Shown: positions 1-11,121 of the stretch, in pieces
Numbering within the stretch: the first letter of the stretch is position 1
How the letters are laid out: each line of letters opens with the position of its first letter
Origin: Diplodia intermedia
Lineage: Eukaryota > Ascomycota > Dothideomycetes > Botryosphaeriales > Botryosphaeriaceae
NCBI GenBank assembly: GCA_021495925.1
Contig: JAKEKT010000037.1
Span: 186,001 to 250,000, forward strand
Length of the DNA stretch: 64,000 bases
Direction: 5' to 3'
Program-made: the position numbers and the translations under genes
Notes under the pieces: generated by a model
What the model was told of the DNA's origin: nothing
Databases searched by the model: none
The model's input: the letters and a program-made list of their open reading frames with translations, nothing else

Positions 1-1910
1 CAAAGAAGGAGGGTGGAGACAACGGCGAGCCGCAAAAGCTGTCCGGGGAGCAGGCTGAGGAAGCTGCCAAGATCTCGGACGAGAATCGCAACACTCTGCA
101 CGAGATCTTCGGCGAAGAAAAGACACAGAGCATAACGGGCCTGAACAAGACTGTTCTTATGAATCCAGGCCGCAAAGCCGCACAGTTCAAGCCTGTCTAC
201 TCCAACCCTGTCACTGACAAGATGGCACGTCAGCGCGCCCACGAGTGCATTCGCGAAATCTTTGCCGGCCGCCTCGTTACTTCGACCCAAGACGACAATA
301 TCATAAAGGTTAGCGCAAAAGGAAGGGCTGGCCAGAACGGTGGCGACAATAAGAACAACGGCCCTCGCCGTCAGACTTTCGATGAAATGGGCGGGGACAA
401 CCTACACTTCACTTTGTACAAGGAGAACAAGGATACCATGGAGGTAATCAACCATCTGGCTGCGCAGTTCAAGACTGTCCCCAAGAAGTTCAGTTTTGCC
501 GGGACCAAAGATCGCCGTGCAGTCACGGTTCAGCGGGTTAGTGTCAAGAGGATTCGCCCAGAGCATGTGGCCCATATTGCACGCGGATTGTTCAACGCTC
601 GCATTGGATCGCTTTCGTACCAGCCCAGGGATATCTCTCTTGGAGACCACAGTGGCAACCAATTCACCATCACCCTTCGCGATTGTCACTTCCAGGGGGA
701 GGACGGCCTGGACTTTGCCCAACGCCTGGAGCTCGCCAAGGACATTTTGGCGAAATCCACCGCCGCATTCCAAACAGAGGGCTTCATCAACTACTTTGGG
801 CTTCAACGTTTCGGTACATACGACGTCAGCACGGACAGTATCGGAAAGTACATGCTTTCGGGAGACCTCGCGAAGTCGGTCGATTTGATTCTCGCGTACA
901 GTGACGAAGCTCTAGCTGCGGCACAGAATCCCGAGACCAAGGCCCGCATCTCGGAAGATGATAAGAAGCGTGCCCTCGGACTGCACAAGTGGAAGACGGA
1001 AAGGAATGGCAAGGCGGCACTCGACCTGATACCGTTCCGCTTCTCTGGCGAGCGCGGTATCATCAAGCATCTTAGCACAGTCAGGAAGAATGGCGAGTCT
1101 TACGCAAACGACCACCAGGGCGCTCTCGGAACACTGGCCAAGAACCTTCGCGGCATGTACGTTCACGCCTACCAGAGCATTGTCTGGAACGTGGCAGCAA
1201 GCGAGCGCCTGTCCCGCCACGGTGCGAAGGTCATCCCCGGCGATCTCGTCCTCGTCTCGGAGCACAGAGACAAGGAAGTCAAGAAGGAAGAGGAGGTCCT
1301 CGACGAGGTCGACGAGTTCGGCGAGGTGGTGATCAACCCGCAGGGCGACAACGCCGCGTCGGCAACCAACGACTTCGAGCGGGCGCGCGCGTTGACGGCC
1401 GAGGAGGCCGGCAGCGGCCAGTACTCCATCTTCGACGTGGTGCTGCCGCAGCCCGGCTGGGACATCGAGTACCCGAAGAACGACATCGGCGCGTTCTACG
1501 CCGAGTACATGCTCGACCCCGCGCGCGGCGGCGGCGTCGACCCCCGCAACATGCGCCGCAAGTGGCGCGACATCAGCCTGCCGGGCGGCTACCGGAAGCT
1601 CATGGCCAAGTCGCTCGGCGCCGTCGGCTTCGACGTCAGGCCGTACCGGTCCGACGACGAGGAGCTGGTCGAGACGGACCTGGCGAAGCTGGTCAAGCAG
1701 GGCGGGTCGGTCACGCTGGAGGAGACGAAGAAGAAGGTGATGCGCAACTACAACGACAGACCGCCGCCGCCGCCCGCGGATGCGGACGCGCAGCAGAAGA
1801 TTGCGGCCGTCTTGGTGTTCCAGCTCGGCAGCAGCACGTATGCCACCATGGCGCTGAGGGAGCTGATGAAGGGTGGCACCGAGGCTTACAAGCCTGACTT
1901 TACTCGCTAG
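1..1910 (+). CDS. PUS7: tRNA/mRNA pseudouridine synthase Pus7 (TruD family), 5' end outside window
   Basis: The reading frame is open from base 3 and ends with TAG at 1908-1910, so about 635 residues are visible and the true start lies to the left. TruD-family pseudouridine synthases isomerise uridine in tRNA, snRNA and mRNA; yeast Pus7 is the likely counterpart. The sequence shows the family's catalytic signature FAGTKDRRA (nt 497-523), whose Asp is the nucleophile, and the second core motif NYFGLQRFGT (nt 789-818). The eukaryotic insertion is present, with an acidic Lys/Glu/Asp-rich stretch around nt 1270-1330. The visible N-terminal part is charged and of low complexity, as in other fungal Pus7 proteins. 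No intron is needed in the visible part. An ATG at 159 is internal and should not be taken as the start. Confidence 0.93.
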   Translation, partial: KKEGGDNGEPQKLSGEQAEEAAKISDENRNTLHEIFGEEKTQSITGLNKTVLMNPGRKAAQFKPVYSNPVTDKMARQRAHECIREIFAGRLVTSTQDDNIIKVSAKGRAGQNGGDNKNNGPRRQTFDEMGGDNLHFTLYKENKDTMEVINHLAAQFKTVPKKFSFAGTKDRRAVTVQRVSVKRIRPEHVAHIARGLFNARIGSLSYQPRDISLGDHSGNQFTITLRDCHFQGEDGLDFAQRLELAKDILAKSTAAFQTEGFINYFGLQRFGTYDVSTDSIGKYMLSGDLAKSVDLILAYSDEALAAAQNPETKARISEDDKKRALGLHKWKTERNGKAALDLIPFRFSGERGIIKHLSTVRKNGESYANDHQGALGTLAKNLRGMYVHAYQSIVWNVAASERLSRHGAKVIPGDLVLVSEHRDKEVKKEEEVLDEVDEFGEVVINPQGDNAASATNDFERARALTAEEAGSGQYSIFDVVLPQPGWDIEYPKNDIGAFYAEYMLDPARGGGVDPRNMRRKWRDISLPGGYRKLMAKSLGAVGFDVRPYRSDDEELVETDLAKLVKQGGSVTLEETKKKVMRNYNDRPPPPPADADAQQKIAAVLVFQLGSSTYATMALRELMKGGTEAYKPDFTR

Positions 1911-2403
1911 GCGATGGTGGTTGCTCGCTCGCTCGCCCGCGCGCATACTGTTGTTATGTTCTTTTTGCGAATCATGGCATACGTGGGGATCGTGGCATAG
2001 GCATATGGCGTGGAAATGGAAATGGAAATGGAAATGGTTTGCTGTGGATGGCACGGAAATAGTTGCTGTGGATCGGCATCTCAATGGGAAATATATCATA
2101 GTATTCGCTCTGGCATCACATTCCAAGCGTTCACCGGAGCACATGAACGAAGGCTAATTATTTGCTCTCAAAACAGAAGCCTTGAATGTTGTTGTTCCTT
2201 CCGCTTTTTCTTCTCGGCGGTTTCTTCCATCCGACGACGTATCTGTCTGTCCATCATCTTCTTCTGCCTCCGCGTCCACAAACCATCAACACCGACCACC
2301 TCCCAAAAAAGGAGATTTTCTCCATCATCATCATCAGCCTTTGATCCGTTTCGACGATCCAAAGGGCAAAAAGACAAAAGAGTGAACTCGCCAGTGGTAT
2401 AAC
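1911..2403. other. PUS7 3' flank with hexamer microsatellite
   Basis: Non-coding. A perfect TGGAAA repeat of about 4.5 units lies at 2011-2037. T-rich runs on the minus strand at about 2370-2386 (TTTTGTCTTTTT) are placed to terminate RNA polymerase III transcription of the tRNA-Thr gene. Nothing else recognised. Confidence 0.6.
2011..2037 (+). repeat. TGGAAA hexamer microsatellite
   Basis: About 4.5 perfect units about 100 nt after the PUS7 stop codon. Confidence 0.9.
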
Positions 2404-2492
2404 TGCCTCCACTGGGAGTTGAACCCAGGATCTTCGCATTGCATACGGTTGGAAAATACAAGTGCGACGCGTTACCACTGCGCCATAGAGGC
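2404..2492 (-). tRNA. tRNA-Thr(TGT) with 17-nt intron
   Basis: The minus strand folds as a full cloverleaf. The acceptor is GCCTCTA paired with TGGAGGC (one G-T pair), with discriminator A at 2404. The anticodon stem is TCGCA/TGCGA and the T-loop is GGTTCAACTCC. The anticodon TGT is at 2458-2460, followed by A37 and a 17-nt intron at 2440-2456 in the canonical 37/38 position. Without the intron the tRNA is 72 nt. It shares the GCNTCTATGG start and the anticodon-arm pattern of yeast tRNA-Thr. No CCA is encoded. Two short T-runs follow the gene downstream on the minus strand. Confidence 0.93.
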
Positions 2493-4861
2493 CTGAGGAG
2501 CGTTGAAAGGATGATTTCTCAACTCCCAGGATCAGGGCGAGCTGGCATTTCGAAAGAACTGGGGTACTTATATACTTTGAGGTACGTCTGTCTTCCCTGA
2601 GACTTTTGTTTGCGATGGCGACGGATTTCGTGAGGGCTGCGGAGGGGGGAAAACTGCGGAAGGGAGGAGTGTGCGACTTGAGTGACTGCGTGAAGGTATG
2701 CAAGGGGGTGGTCTTGGGTGGGAGGGTGCGCTTTCGCCGCGCGGGCTGGTACCTAAGACAAAACGTCGGACGATGCTCGAGCCGAGAGGCGAAAAAAAAA
2801 AAAAAGAATGACGGAAATTGGGGGGCTGCACTGCACCTCGCTCGGTTGCCTTCCGTCGTGCAACGGAGACTCGACAACACTCGTCAATCTCGGCGCATGC
2901 TTCGGTGGGCATACGCATCACCACGACGGTTGTTCGTGGAGCGGACGCGTTGAAGGTGGAGAGGACGTTCGCTCGACTGCCGCTGCGATCGGAAAAAAGG
3001 CGATGATGAGGGCCGCGTCGCCGCAGATTGATTGCGCGGCGCCTTTACCCGTGGCTGGTCGCCCGTCTTCGTTTTTCCCTCAGGACGAACACCCGGAATC
3101 GATGCGCGAGAGAGAGCAACAATGCATTTGATGATGCGAGAAGAAATAATGGCTTCCTTTTGTGAAACTTTGCGCTAACTAGCCCAGCTGTGGCGTCAAC
3201 CGGAAAAGAGGCGGAATGTCCGGATTCATACGTGAGCCAGCTGCCGTCATGATGTCACTGGTATTTATTCGGCGTTTAAGCATGTGAGTATCGTCTTGTA
3301 CTTTCTGGATTCGGGCGGTCTGGTTGCTGGGCTGTTCAAGGTGCTGGGCCTGAAGGAATATGGAGAGGACCTGTCACCGCCTCCCCATTCCTGTCGTTGG
3401 GCCGGAATATCAAAGCAGCGTTACTCAACTCTTTCATCTCACTACTGGAAGTAGGTAATCCCCGAATGTTCGACTTGTGGACTGTTGGGCACCACAGTCA
3501 CGTATCCTGACCCACCGCTTGTACTGACATTCGTTCATCGCCGCATCCTTTCCTTTACGCGTGACAACAATACCCAATCGCTAATGAACAACTTCCTTGA
3601 CGCAACCGCCTGTTGTGCAGCGCTCCAGCTGCAAGGAGCGGCTGAGAAGGACGTGAGTTACGGGAGATGGAGGAAGTGGGACGCGCGCGGGCAGAGCATA
3701 TACAGCTGACTACGACGCCCCGCTCCCCTCACCTCTACGGACTGTGGCACGTGTTCAAGAGCAAAAGGGGCACGCGGTTGAAGGCGCGTCTGGAAGATGC
3801 TCGTGACCCGAACCAGAGCGACTGCCTCTCGTTATGAAAGAAACTTCAACCGCTTGGTTTCCCGAGACCGTCAGCATGCGTGCGTGAGTCCTGGGATCAA
3901 GAAGATCATATACGCCAAACACACTTGGAGGAAGTACGGGCTCATTCAAGACTTTACGTGGAGACTCGCTGGGTTTGCAAAGCTTGGCAAAGAATTCAAC
4001 CCCTTTCTTAAGGTATGAGCTGATGATTGTCTCCATCAATGGACGGTGCTTTTCAAGTTCTTTATGCTGGCATGATGATGTGCATTATCTGGAGGTGGTG
4101 CTGGAGATTGCAACATGCGGGGCACACACTTACATGTGTGTGGGTGAGTGGCGCGCCAGTCAAGGATGTCCTTCGAATTCGGCAGAGGAAGAACACCGCA
4201 AAGTGTCATCCGCTGGTTCTGAGATAAAGACATGCAGTGTGCTGTCGATAAGCCGATTTGATTTCCTTCTGGGGACGTATTAAGATCCAGCAAGAGCCGG
4301 AGGCGCACATTAATAGCTGATGGAGCTGTCATGCTGGCTGGTCATCTGTGAGCTTCAGCACATGCCAGCTGAGGAATCATCCAACAGAGTTAAGATAGAG
4401 CCAATTCCAGGACGAATTCTCTTCGAAGGAGTCATCGATCTTCTGCCCTTCGAGAACACTCATGCCGGCAGATGTGAAACACTTTGTTGCCGTTTGGGAG
4501 ACTTGCTCCACTGGTGGTGTAGAGCTGTAGGTCAAATTAAACATGCTCCTGGCGTTTGTACACCAGTCCTGTACGGTGCTCAGCCTTACCAGGAAGTACC
4601 CCTGCTGCGTACCGTGGTTCGAAAACAATGATGCGTCGCACTAGTCATTCATGCGAAGCTGCATCGATTTCGCCAAAAACCAAAAGACGCTACGCCAACA
4701 GTCTCTTCAATAATGCAGGAACAGCGTCGCTTATCTATGATTCATCACTCAGCCTCCAAAAAGTCACCCAAACCTTATTTGGACCCCGTCACCGCCCTGT
4801 CCGCCCCCCACCCCCCACCACCCCACCCCGGCAGCGAGCAAAAAGCAGAGAGCAAAAGAGA
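2493..4861. other. Gene-poor stretch
   Basis: About 2.4 kb with only short, unsupported open frames in both directions and no recognisable protein motif. An A13 tract lies at 2793-2805. The segment at 4800-4860 is C-rich and then A-rich; on the minus strand it supplies the T-runs (about 4840-4857) that would terminate tRNA-Gln transcription. Confidence 0.5.
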
Positions 4862-4949
4862 AGGTCGTGCTGGGGCTCGAACCCAGGTCGCCGGAAGGCT
4901 CAATGCGCTGCATCAAAATCCGGAGTGATAACCACTACACTACACAACC
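4862..4949 (-). tRNA. tRNA-Gln(TTG) with 16-nt intron
   Basis: Minus-strand cloverleaf. The acceptor is GGTTGTG paired with CACGACC, with discriminator T at 4862. The D-arm contains AGTGGTTA, the anticodon stem is CCGGA/TCCGG and the T-arm is CTGGGTTCGAGCCCCAG. The anticodon TTG (4914-4916) reads CAA. A 16-nt intron at 4897-4912 follows A37. The spliced tRNA is 72 nt. The GGTTNTATAGT-type start and discriminator T agree with eukaryotic tRNA-Gln. Minus-strand T-runs lie just downstream. Confidence 0.93.
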
Positions 4950-7249
4950 GCACCGGTCGTGTGACTTCGCTCGAATGTCGATTAGGTGAATTTTAACAAA
5001 CAATATGTAGATAATAATCAAGTAGCCGAGATTTAACCGATTGGGTGGTGTGTCCATGTCGTGGTTGAGGTTCTTTGGACTCCGCAACAACACGACAATA
5101 CCGGTACCCAGGATCTTCCCAACCCACCGCAGCTTCTACATCGAAATGGAGTGCATCCAAGGAAAGGACCTTGATGAACCCAACCCCTGAGCAGAAGCCC
5201 CTGTTGGTAAGCAGCATCTGGCAACTGCGAGCACTGCCCCCACCTTCAGCCCAGCGGTCGTCGCATGCCACTCCCGGCTATACCGGATTGGTACGGCCCG
5301 TTGGCAGATGCGCTGACGAAGTATGATGGTGAGCTGCAGGCCGAGCGGACCTTGTGGGTAAGGCTCGATTGGCTGGGAGATGATGTGTAGCGTACTTGGA
5401 ATCACATGGAGCCTTGGAATGGCTCCAGTATCGATACACACGGCTAATCAACAAACCATCAGAGAGCAATTTACAAGGTTACAGCTGTATTGAAGCCCAT
5501 GGAACCGGTGAAGGGCTGTGCTGTTCGAGTGCTATCCATTTTCCCTCTAGAACGTCCACGAGAGCGACTCGTCCGCAGTAAGCCACTGTTACACGAACTC
5601 TCGCCACAACTGCTTTGCTCCAACTACTACTATGAGCAACAAGACCAGTATTGTCACCAGCACGCAAAAGGACGCCAAGGTCACTGACGGCTGGAATCGC
5701 AGTGTGCACAGTAGCGTCTCATGGTCTGGCAGGGGCCGGCGCCCGACGCAGATGGACAGTGGATTACCGGGAGATTGACGAGCACAGTCGGCGGAGGGCG
5801 CTTGGCGGGCAGCTTGCGTTGCGCCGGAGGGAGCTGATATTCCGAGCACAATCACGGGGCCGTAAGCCGCAACGACACAGGGCGCCACACACCCTTGACA
5901 TAGTCAAAAAAAAAAAAAACGCCGCTGTGGTGCTGGCGGGCGTGCGGCGCGCGGCTCATTTTGCGTGCAACGGCGCAGCTAAGTATGCAATCGCTTGTGC
6001 GCCTTGCATGAAGGAGCCTGATCCTATGCTCGCTACCTAACCAGGAATGCTGGCGGGCGCGCGCGCCACTGCACGTCAATGACCACCCGGGGAGCCGTCG
6101 CCGGTCAAGTTGTCTGACCTGCACGCAACTGACAGCCTGCATGGCCGCTTTCCTCCGCTCGAGTACGTACGTATTCTTTTTCTTTACTTTACTTTTTGTC
6201 ATTGCTGGGCCTTTCACAGTGCGTCGCATTTGGGTGGAGGCCATGTTCTGCCGCCACTGACGAGATACCAACACGTCGGAAATTTGAAGAGTGTTAACAC
6301 TGTGGTAATTCTCAGTGTACGTACGTACGGTAGCGGGTCGAGTATCTGTCGATCGCCCACTGCGACCACACACGGTGGATGCAGCAAGGCCAGCCCTAAG
6401 AGAAGGATCGCTTGGTTAGAGGCCGTGCGCGGCGCGCGGGCGGCCACACCTGGGCAGGCTGTCTCAGAAGCGCTGTCTTCGCAGGGCGCCGACGCCGCTG
6501 GCCCGTTGTGCCGGGTCGCCTTACCTATGCGAGCGGTGTTCGCAAGGGCGGAATAGCCACACAGCAAACGACGCGCCGCGGCGCCGGGATCTGCAGAAAC
6601 AGACGCCAATCCACCTCAAGTCCCAGTACTTGCACCGCGCATCGCCGCCGTCGCCTCCTACCCAAGGCGGCTACTGTCACGTCTTGTGGCGCCTTCGTCA
6701 GCGACGCCGGCAGCGACGGAGTGTTGGCGGCGAAATTCATAGCAGGGAGAGCCATCAATTGCTCCGGGTTTTCTACCTATGAGAAAGCAACTCGTCGGCT
6801 GCGGATCCCCTCTGTACAGCCTCAGCGTTGCAACAGTCCCCGCAACGCACGGTCTGATCGGTCGTCAGCGAGGTACTGGCTCATCATGCTGGGTGGCCGA
6901 TCGGGCGCGGTTCCACCATCCTGGTCGCTCGACGGCCATGTCATATAAGGCCAAAAATTGCCCGCCCGCCCACCTCTTAACTTCCCGACCGCCGCGCTTT
7001 CCATTCTTATTTACATATAATTCACCAGGCCTACTACACGCCACAGTCCTCTCCTTTCGCCTTACGTACGGCCACTCACACGGGTCCCGGCGCTGCATTC
7101 CAAGCTCGCTCCCCTCTTGTTCCCCTCGGACCCATCGCAAGCGTCAGTACTTAGCAGTTGACCACCACCGCCAGCGGTGACCGCGATCATCACCATCACG
7201 ACCACAACCACTGCCGAGTTGGGGCACGAGCTCTGGCTGGACCCGTCTT
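4950..7249. other. Gene-poor stretch and upstream region of the 7250 gene
   Basis: About 2.3 kb without a supportable gene. An A12 tract is at 5909-5920. Around 6941-6950 the sequence CATATAAGG is TATA-like and lies about 300 nt upstream of the next gene. CA/CAC-rich low-complexity sequence (7160-7210) immediately precedes that gene. Confidence 0.45.
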
Positions 7250-8264
7250 ATGAGATATATCAGGCGAGAGCTGAATATGCTCTCCACTCCAATACATACA
7301 CCTGGCGGCTTAGGCGACTACATGGGCTCAAGCGGTCGGTCCTCCACATCATCCTCGAGCCATACGGATACTCGCGCCGGTCCAGCAACATCGTTACCAC
7401 CAGTCGCTGCTGTGGCACCGTCCAGAGATCCCGTGGGTCATTCATTTTCCCTTTCCGCATCGCTGCCACAAGTCCTCCAATACTCCATGGGTGCGGTCGA
7501 GGAAACCGACATCACCACGAATGACAACCATTACGATATGGATTCAGCTGGTGCCGCATCCGACATCAACACCTGGCAGGAAGAGCCTTCCGATGCTGCC
7601 CCTCTGATTGCCGATGACATGACAAGGTTTGTCGAGATCATCGCTCCCGATCAAAAGCATCACCGCTTCATGATGCTGATAGACTCCGGGAACCCCCAGC
7701 AAAACCTCATCAGCACCGCCGTCCTGGACGTCCTCGGTCTCCCTCATGGCTTCCGCAAGCGCTCCCGTCCGAGGCGACGCCTGAGGCGAATCCTCGCCAG
7801 ATTATTTCCCCAAAGCAACAGTGCCAAGGCTGTGAGGAGCATGGAGAAGATCCGGAACGGAGACGGAAGCGTTTTCCGCGGACAGGACGGTAGCACCGTT
7901 CCCATCAGCTGGTACGGCCACAATCGAAACGACTTGAGGAGGCCGCAAGTCCATTTCGAACCGCGTCGCTACCGCACCACCCATCTCGTCGTTGATTCCG
8001 AGCATTGCCCGGCCGATGTCGTGCTTTGTTGGGACGAGATAGACCTGCTCGGACTTGACCGGCGCGTCGTAAACGTCCTCATCCCCAAACCCCCGACTCC
8101 CGTTCCTGGTAAGTGAAGTGAATCCGTGCTGAGAATGTACATACTGACGTGGCAGTGCAGACTCCGATGGCAAGAAGTACGAAGGCTACGAGAGACGGCG
8201 GGCGGCGAATGAAGCGGGGAGAGAGGCGGAAAAGGCCCGGAGACGCGCAAACGGGCAAGGCTAG
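7250..8264 (+). CDS. Retropepsin-like aspartyl-protease-domain protein, 320 aa
   Basis: Two exons, 7250-8108 and 8161-8264; the 52-nt intron (GTAAGT...TGCAG) joins in phase and adds a charged C-terminal tail. The N-terminal third is Ser/Thr-rich. A hydrophobic strand leads into LIDSGNPQQNLIS (D145-S146-G147, nt 7682-7690) and then VLDVLGL. This resembles the D-[ST]-G-x-x-x-N-x-[IV]-S core followed by a long-hydrophobic helix of retroviral-type aspartyl protease domains. About 100 residues later PADVVLCWDEIDLLGL resembles the second hydrophobic-hydrophobic-Gly element, with Cys where Gly is usual. No reverse transcriptase, integrase or LTR lies nearby, so a cellular gene is more likely than a retroelement remnant. 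Substrate and function are unknown. A second, degenerate relative lies at 9750-10241 on the other strand. Confidence 0.6.
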
Positions 8265-9749
8265 GCTGACCACCACGATCCGCTTGTGGTGGGCGTTTGA
8301 CATCGTGGCCGTCCACTTCGCCTCGAATGACGAGCACTTGGCGACACCGTCTTGGCCTATGGAAGTCCGTGACTCGTCCAACCACTGAGACGCCTGAGGG
8401 GATCTCCTTCTCCTCGATGAAGATGATCCTTCTCTGACTCTTTCTTGACTGCGTGGCCTTTGGCTTTGAGTGGAAGAAGGGCGCGATCGTGTCCCGGTTC
8501 CAGGGTACTGTTTCTGGAAATGATTGGAAGCGTGGCGTTATCTGGAGGATCAAAGTGGGTGTTTGGTCCCTGCCGTTTCATATACGGCCTGACATGAACG
8601 AAAGCGAGATCGGTGCATGAGACTTATGCATGGCGTTTGAATGGCATCGCGTAATGTATTCCGACTCTTCTTTCCTCTCTTCGTCTTTGGCACATTGGAC
8701 CATTGGCCCGCATTTGGCCGAAAGGGTAATCGCGAGCTATCTGTTTTGTTTATACCCCTGCTGTTATTAGTCTGTCGCCCTCTCCTAATCGGTTACCTGT
8801 TGGTCTCTCTTTCATTTGCTTGCCTCAAAATCTTTGAGGTATATAGAGATGATGGTGGACAGGATAACGCCCTGTATCCCACAAGGAACGACTTGGTGGC
8901 TATTCGCTCCATATTTCGTGGAATGGGAAGCCGTGAGACTTCATCCATTCTGAACTCACCCTGTGATTTCCATCCTTTGCAGGTAGAAGAATGTTATTGT
9001 GCAAACGCAATTTATGCTCCTCGGCTCATATTGTCGATGAACGCGGTAGAAAGCCAACGAAAGAGCTGAGTGACTGACAACAAGGGAGAAGACCAGTGCA
9101 AAAGGCAATGGATGGGAGGATGCAATGTCTTGGGCGTATCCGATGAGCTGTGAGATATTCATTTGTGGCCGTCAAAACTGCGACCGAGCCCCGTCCTCAT
9201 GAACAGCTGGTTGCCATCTGATACCAACACGCGTACACGTAAGAACAGCATGACGCATCGGTGATGTGCACAAGCAGGGGCCTCCAGTGAGCCCAGACTC
9301 ACTGGGCTCAGATGCGTTCCAGCAAATCGAATCATGCAGCCTCCGTTGCGTGGTATAGTAGCACCTTGACAAAATCAAGTCCTCCAAACCAAAGGAAGAC
9401 AAAGATGCCATGTTGAGAGATGGTCTGGAGGCCGTTGTGGAGTTCAGATATCAGCTCTGGAAAGTTTCGACCATCCTTTGATCACTATCCAGAGCTGTGG
9501 TGGATTCTCAGAAGCTCCGGCTGCTTGAGAGATTCTTTGTCTGAGAGATGAGTTCACCCACTGCGCGGTCTTGGATGGGCTTTCTTCAGAACCTCGTCGG
9601 AGTGTCCTGATTGAGTTCTGTCTGCAGCGCTGGACTCGCTTACGACGGTCCGTCGCAATGCGATGCCCAAAGCGTGAGAGACGGATCGAAAGCAGCAGTC
9701 TAAACCAGGGTGCCCGGTCTCACCGCACACGCCGGACCAGTGGAAAGAA
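8265..9749. other. Intergenic region between the two retropepsin-like genes
   Basis: No convincing gene. A plus-strand open frame at 8641-9069 encodes a partly hydrophobic 142-residue peptide without a recognised motif. At 9287-9310 two overlapping perfect inverted repeats occur (TGAGCCCAG / CTGGGCTCA and CCAGTGAG / CTCACTGG), so alternative hairpins are possible. Confidence 0.45.
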
Positions 9750-10241
9750 CTAGAGGTCGACCAGGCCGTATTCGACGGCAAGATTCCGGCTCATGACGAC
9801 TTCGAAGGGCGGGTTTTCTGCTGCCGCTACAAGAAAGCGCGTCTTGTGCGGCTGTCGTGATCGTCCAGTGCCCCATTGCAGCATGACGTGGCCCTTAATC
9901 TTCAGGTCTTCGCCTCTGAACTGCACGGATGTAGGGTCTTTCTCAGACCGTTGTATCTCCAGCCCAAAATGGTCGGTGACCAGCTTCGCGGAGACAATGT
10001 TGGTTTTGGGATTGTCTTCTGGCGTCCACAGCACGGCCAATCTGGACCTTGTCTTTGCCGAGTTTCCTCGCAGGTAGACGTATATGGGAAGCACCGGCTC
10101 GTCGTCGGACTTCAACTGTGTTCTGGTCAGGAAATGGATCTGACGGGCGCAAGACGGGGAGCGGCGCAGACGGGCACAGCAAACAGCGAGACTCACCTTT
10201 GGCTGTGGGCGATGGCGTTCGAAAGGCAGACAGAAATACAT
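9750..10241 (-). CDS. Small retropepsin-fold-like protein lacking the catalytic DSG
   Basis: The proposed model has two exons, 10241-10197 and 10115-9750, separated by an 81-nt phase-0 intron (AAG|GTGAGT ... ACACAG), giving 136 residues. The order of features mirrors the neighbour at 7250-8264. A hydrophobic strand is followed by NPKTNIVSAKLVTDHFGLEI, then a beta-rich middle, then PFEVVMSRNLAVEYGLVDL at the C-terminus. Where the neighbour has IDSG this protein has LWTPED, so the catalytic Asp-Ser/Thr-Gly is missing. It is either a non-catalytic paralogue or a decayed one. The first exon is weakly supported and the protein could start elsewhere. Confidence 0.35.
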   Translation of the reverse strand: MYFCLPFERHRPQPKVSLAVCCARLRRSPSCARQIHFLTRTQLKSDDEPVLPIYVYLRGNSAKTRSRLAVLWTPEDNPKTNIVSAKLVTDHFGLEIQRSEKDPTSVQFRGEDLKIKGHVMLQWGTGRSRQPHKTRFLVAAAENPPFEVVMSRNLAVEYGLVDL

Positions 10242-11121
10242 GGCACGGACTCTCAGAGGAACAGTGAAGAATCATACGAGAGATAGCAGACAGTTTTGTT
10301 ATACGATATGAGGCTGGCAATAATCGACGGACTGGCGGAGTGGCGACGATGAGTGAGGGGGCTTCTGCTGCGTCGTTAATGCAAGGCAGACAGGTTATGC
10401 GGGCGCTAAGCACTAGGTGAGCGCTACCGCAGACCCCTGGAATGGCCCATGATCAACCCGTCCTATCACCGGCAACGTTCATGTGCGCACTCCGCTTTGT
10501 GCATTGCTTTGCTCCTTGGCGCCCATGCAACAGGCCTCGAGACACTCAGAATGGAACTTTGTTTTCATGAGCAACGCAAAAGCTCTCGAGCACAAGTAAT
10601 CCGCTGCATCTGCCAAGTTTAACAAAGTACCTCGACGTGTCCGACCTCGTCTGTTGTTGATACAGTTACGTGGCGTTCTCTGTCGGCTCCATAGCATGCG
10701 CCCGGGCATGGCGGGGTCTTGATTACCACTAATCAGTGTGCCCTGTCCTTCGCCATCTCCGCACATGCCGAGCATCATCGCATACATATCACCTCGGTTT
10801 CCCTCTCTGAAATTTTCAACTAGCTGTTCGCCTCGGCCATCTCTCTACAAATTTGGCACTTTTGCTCTCTACCTAGCTGAGCATGGCTGTGCCCGCATGC
10901 AGTACTTGCAAGCGAAGGCCACAGGAGCGCTGCATGCTGCGGGGCGTCGAGGCAGCTCTGCACCGCCTGGCTTCTGCCTGGGAAGATAGTTGTGATCGAG
11001 GCTGTGTGTTCCGCATGGATCCCTGCCTATTTCCATTGAAAAGTCTGGCCTTGTCCACAGCAGAAGACCAGCTTCATCCAGTCTCGACTTTCATATATGG
11101 TCTATCCCATTCTGCGCCCTC
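10242..11121. other. Intergenic region upstream of the DUF6594 gene
   Basis: About 880 nt with no supportable gene. Sequence before 11122 contains pyrimidine-rich stretches (10800-10870), as is usual in fungal 5' regions. No TATA element can be assigned with confidence. Confidence 0.4.

Noticed and set aside
912..2144. 410-codon minus-strand open frame opposite PUS7
   Set aside because: Antisense to the conserved PUS7 domain; no motif of its own.
8641..9069. 142-codon plus-strand open frame with hydrophobic start
   Set aside because: No recognisable domain, signal-peptide-like segment only, no supporting splice or promoter evidence; kept as intergenic.
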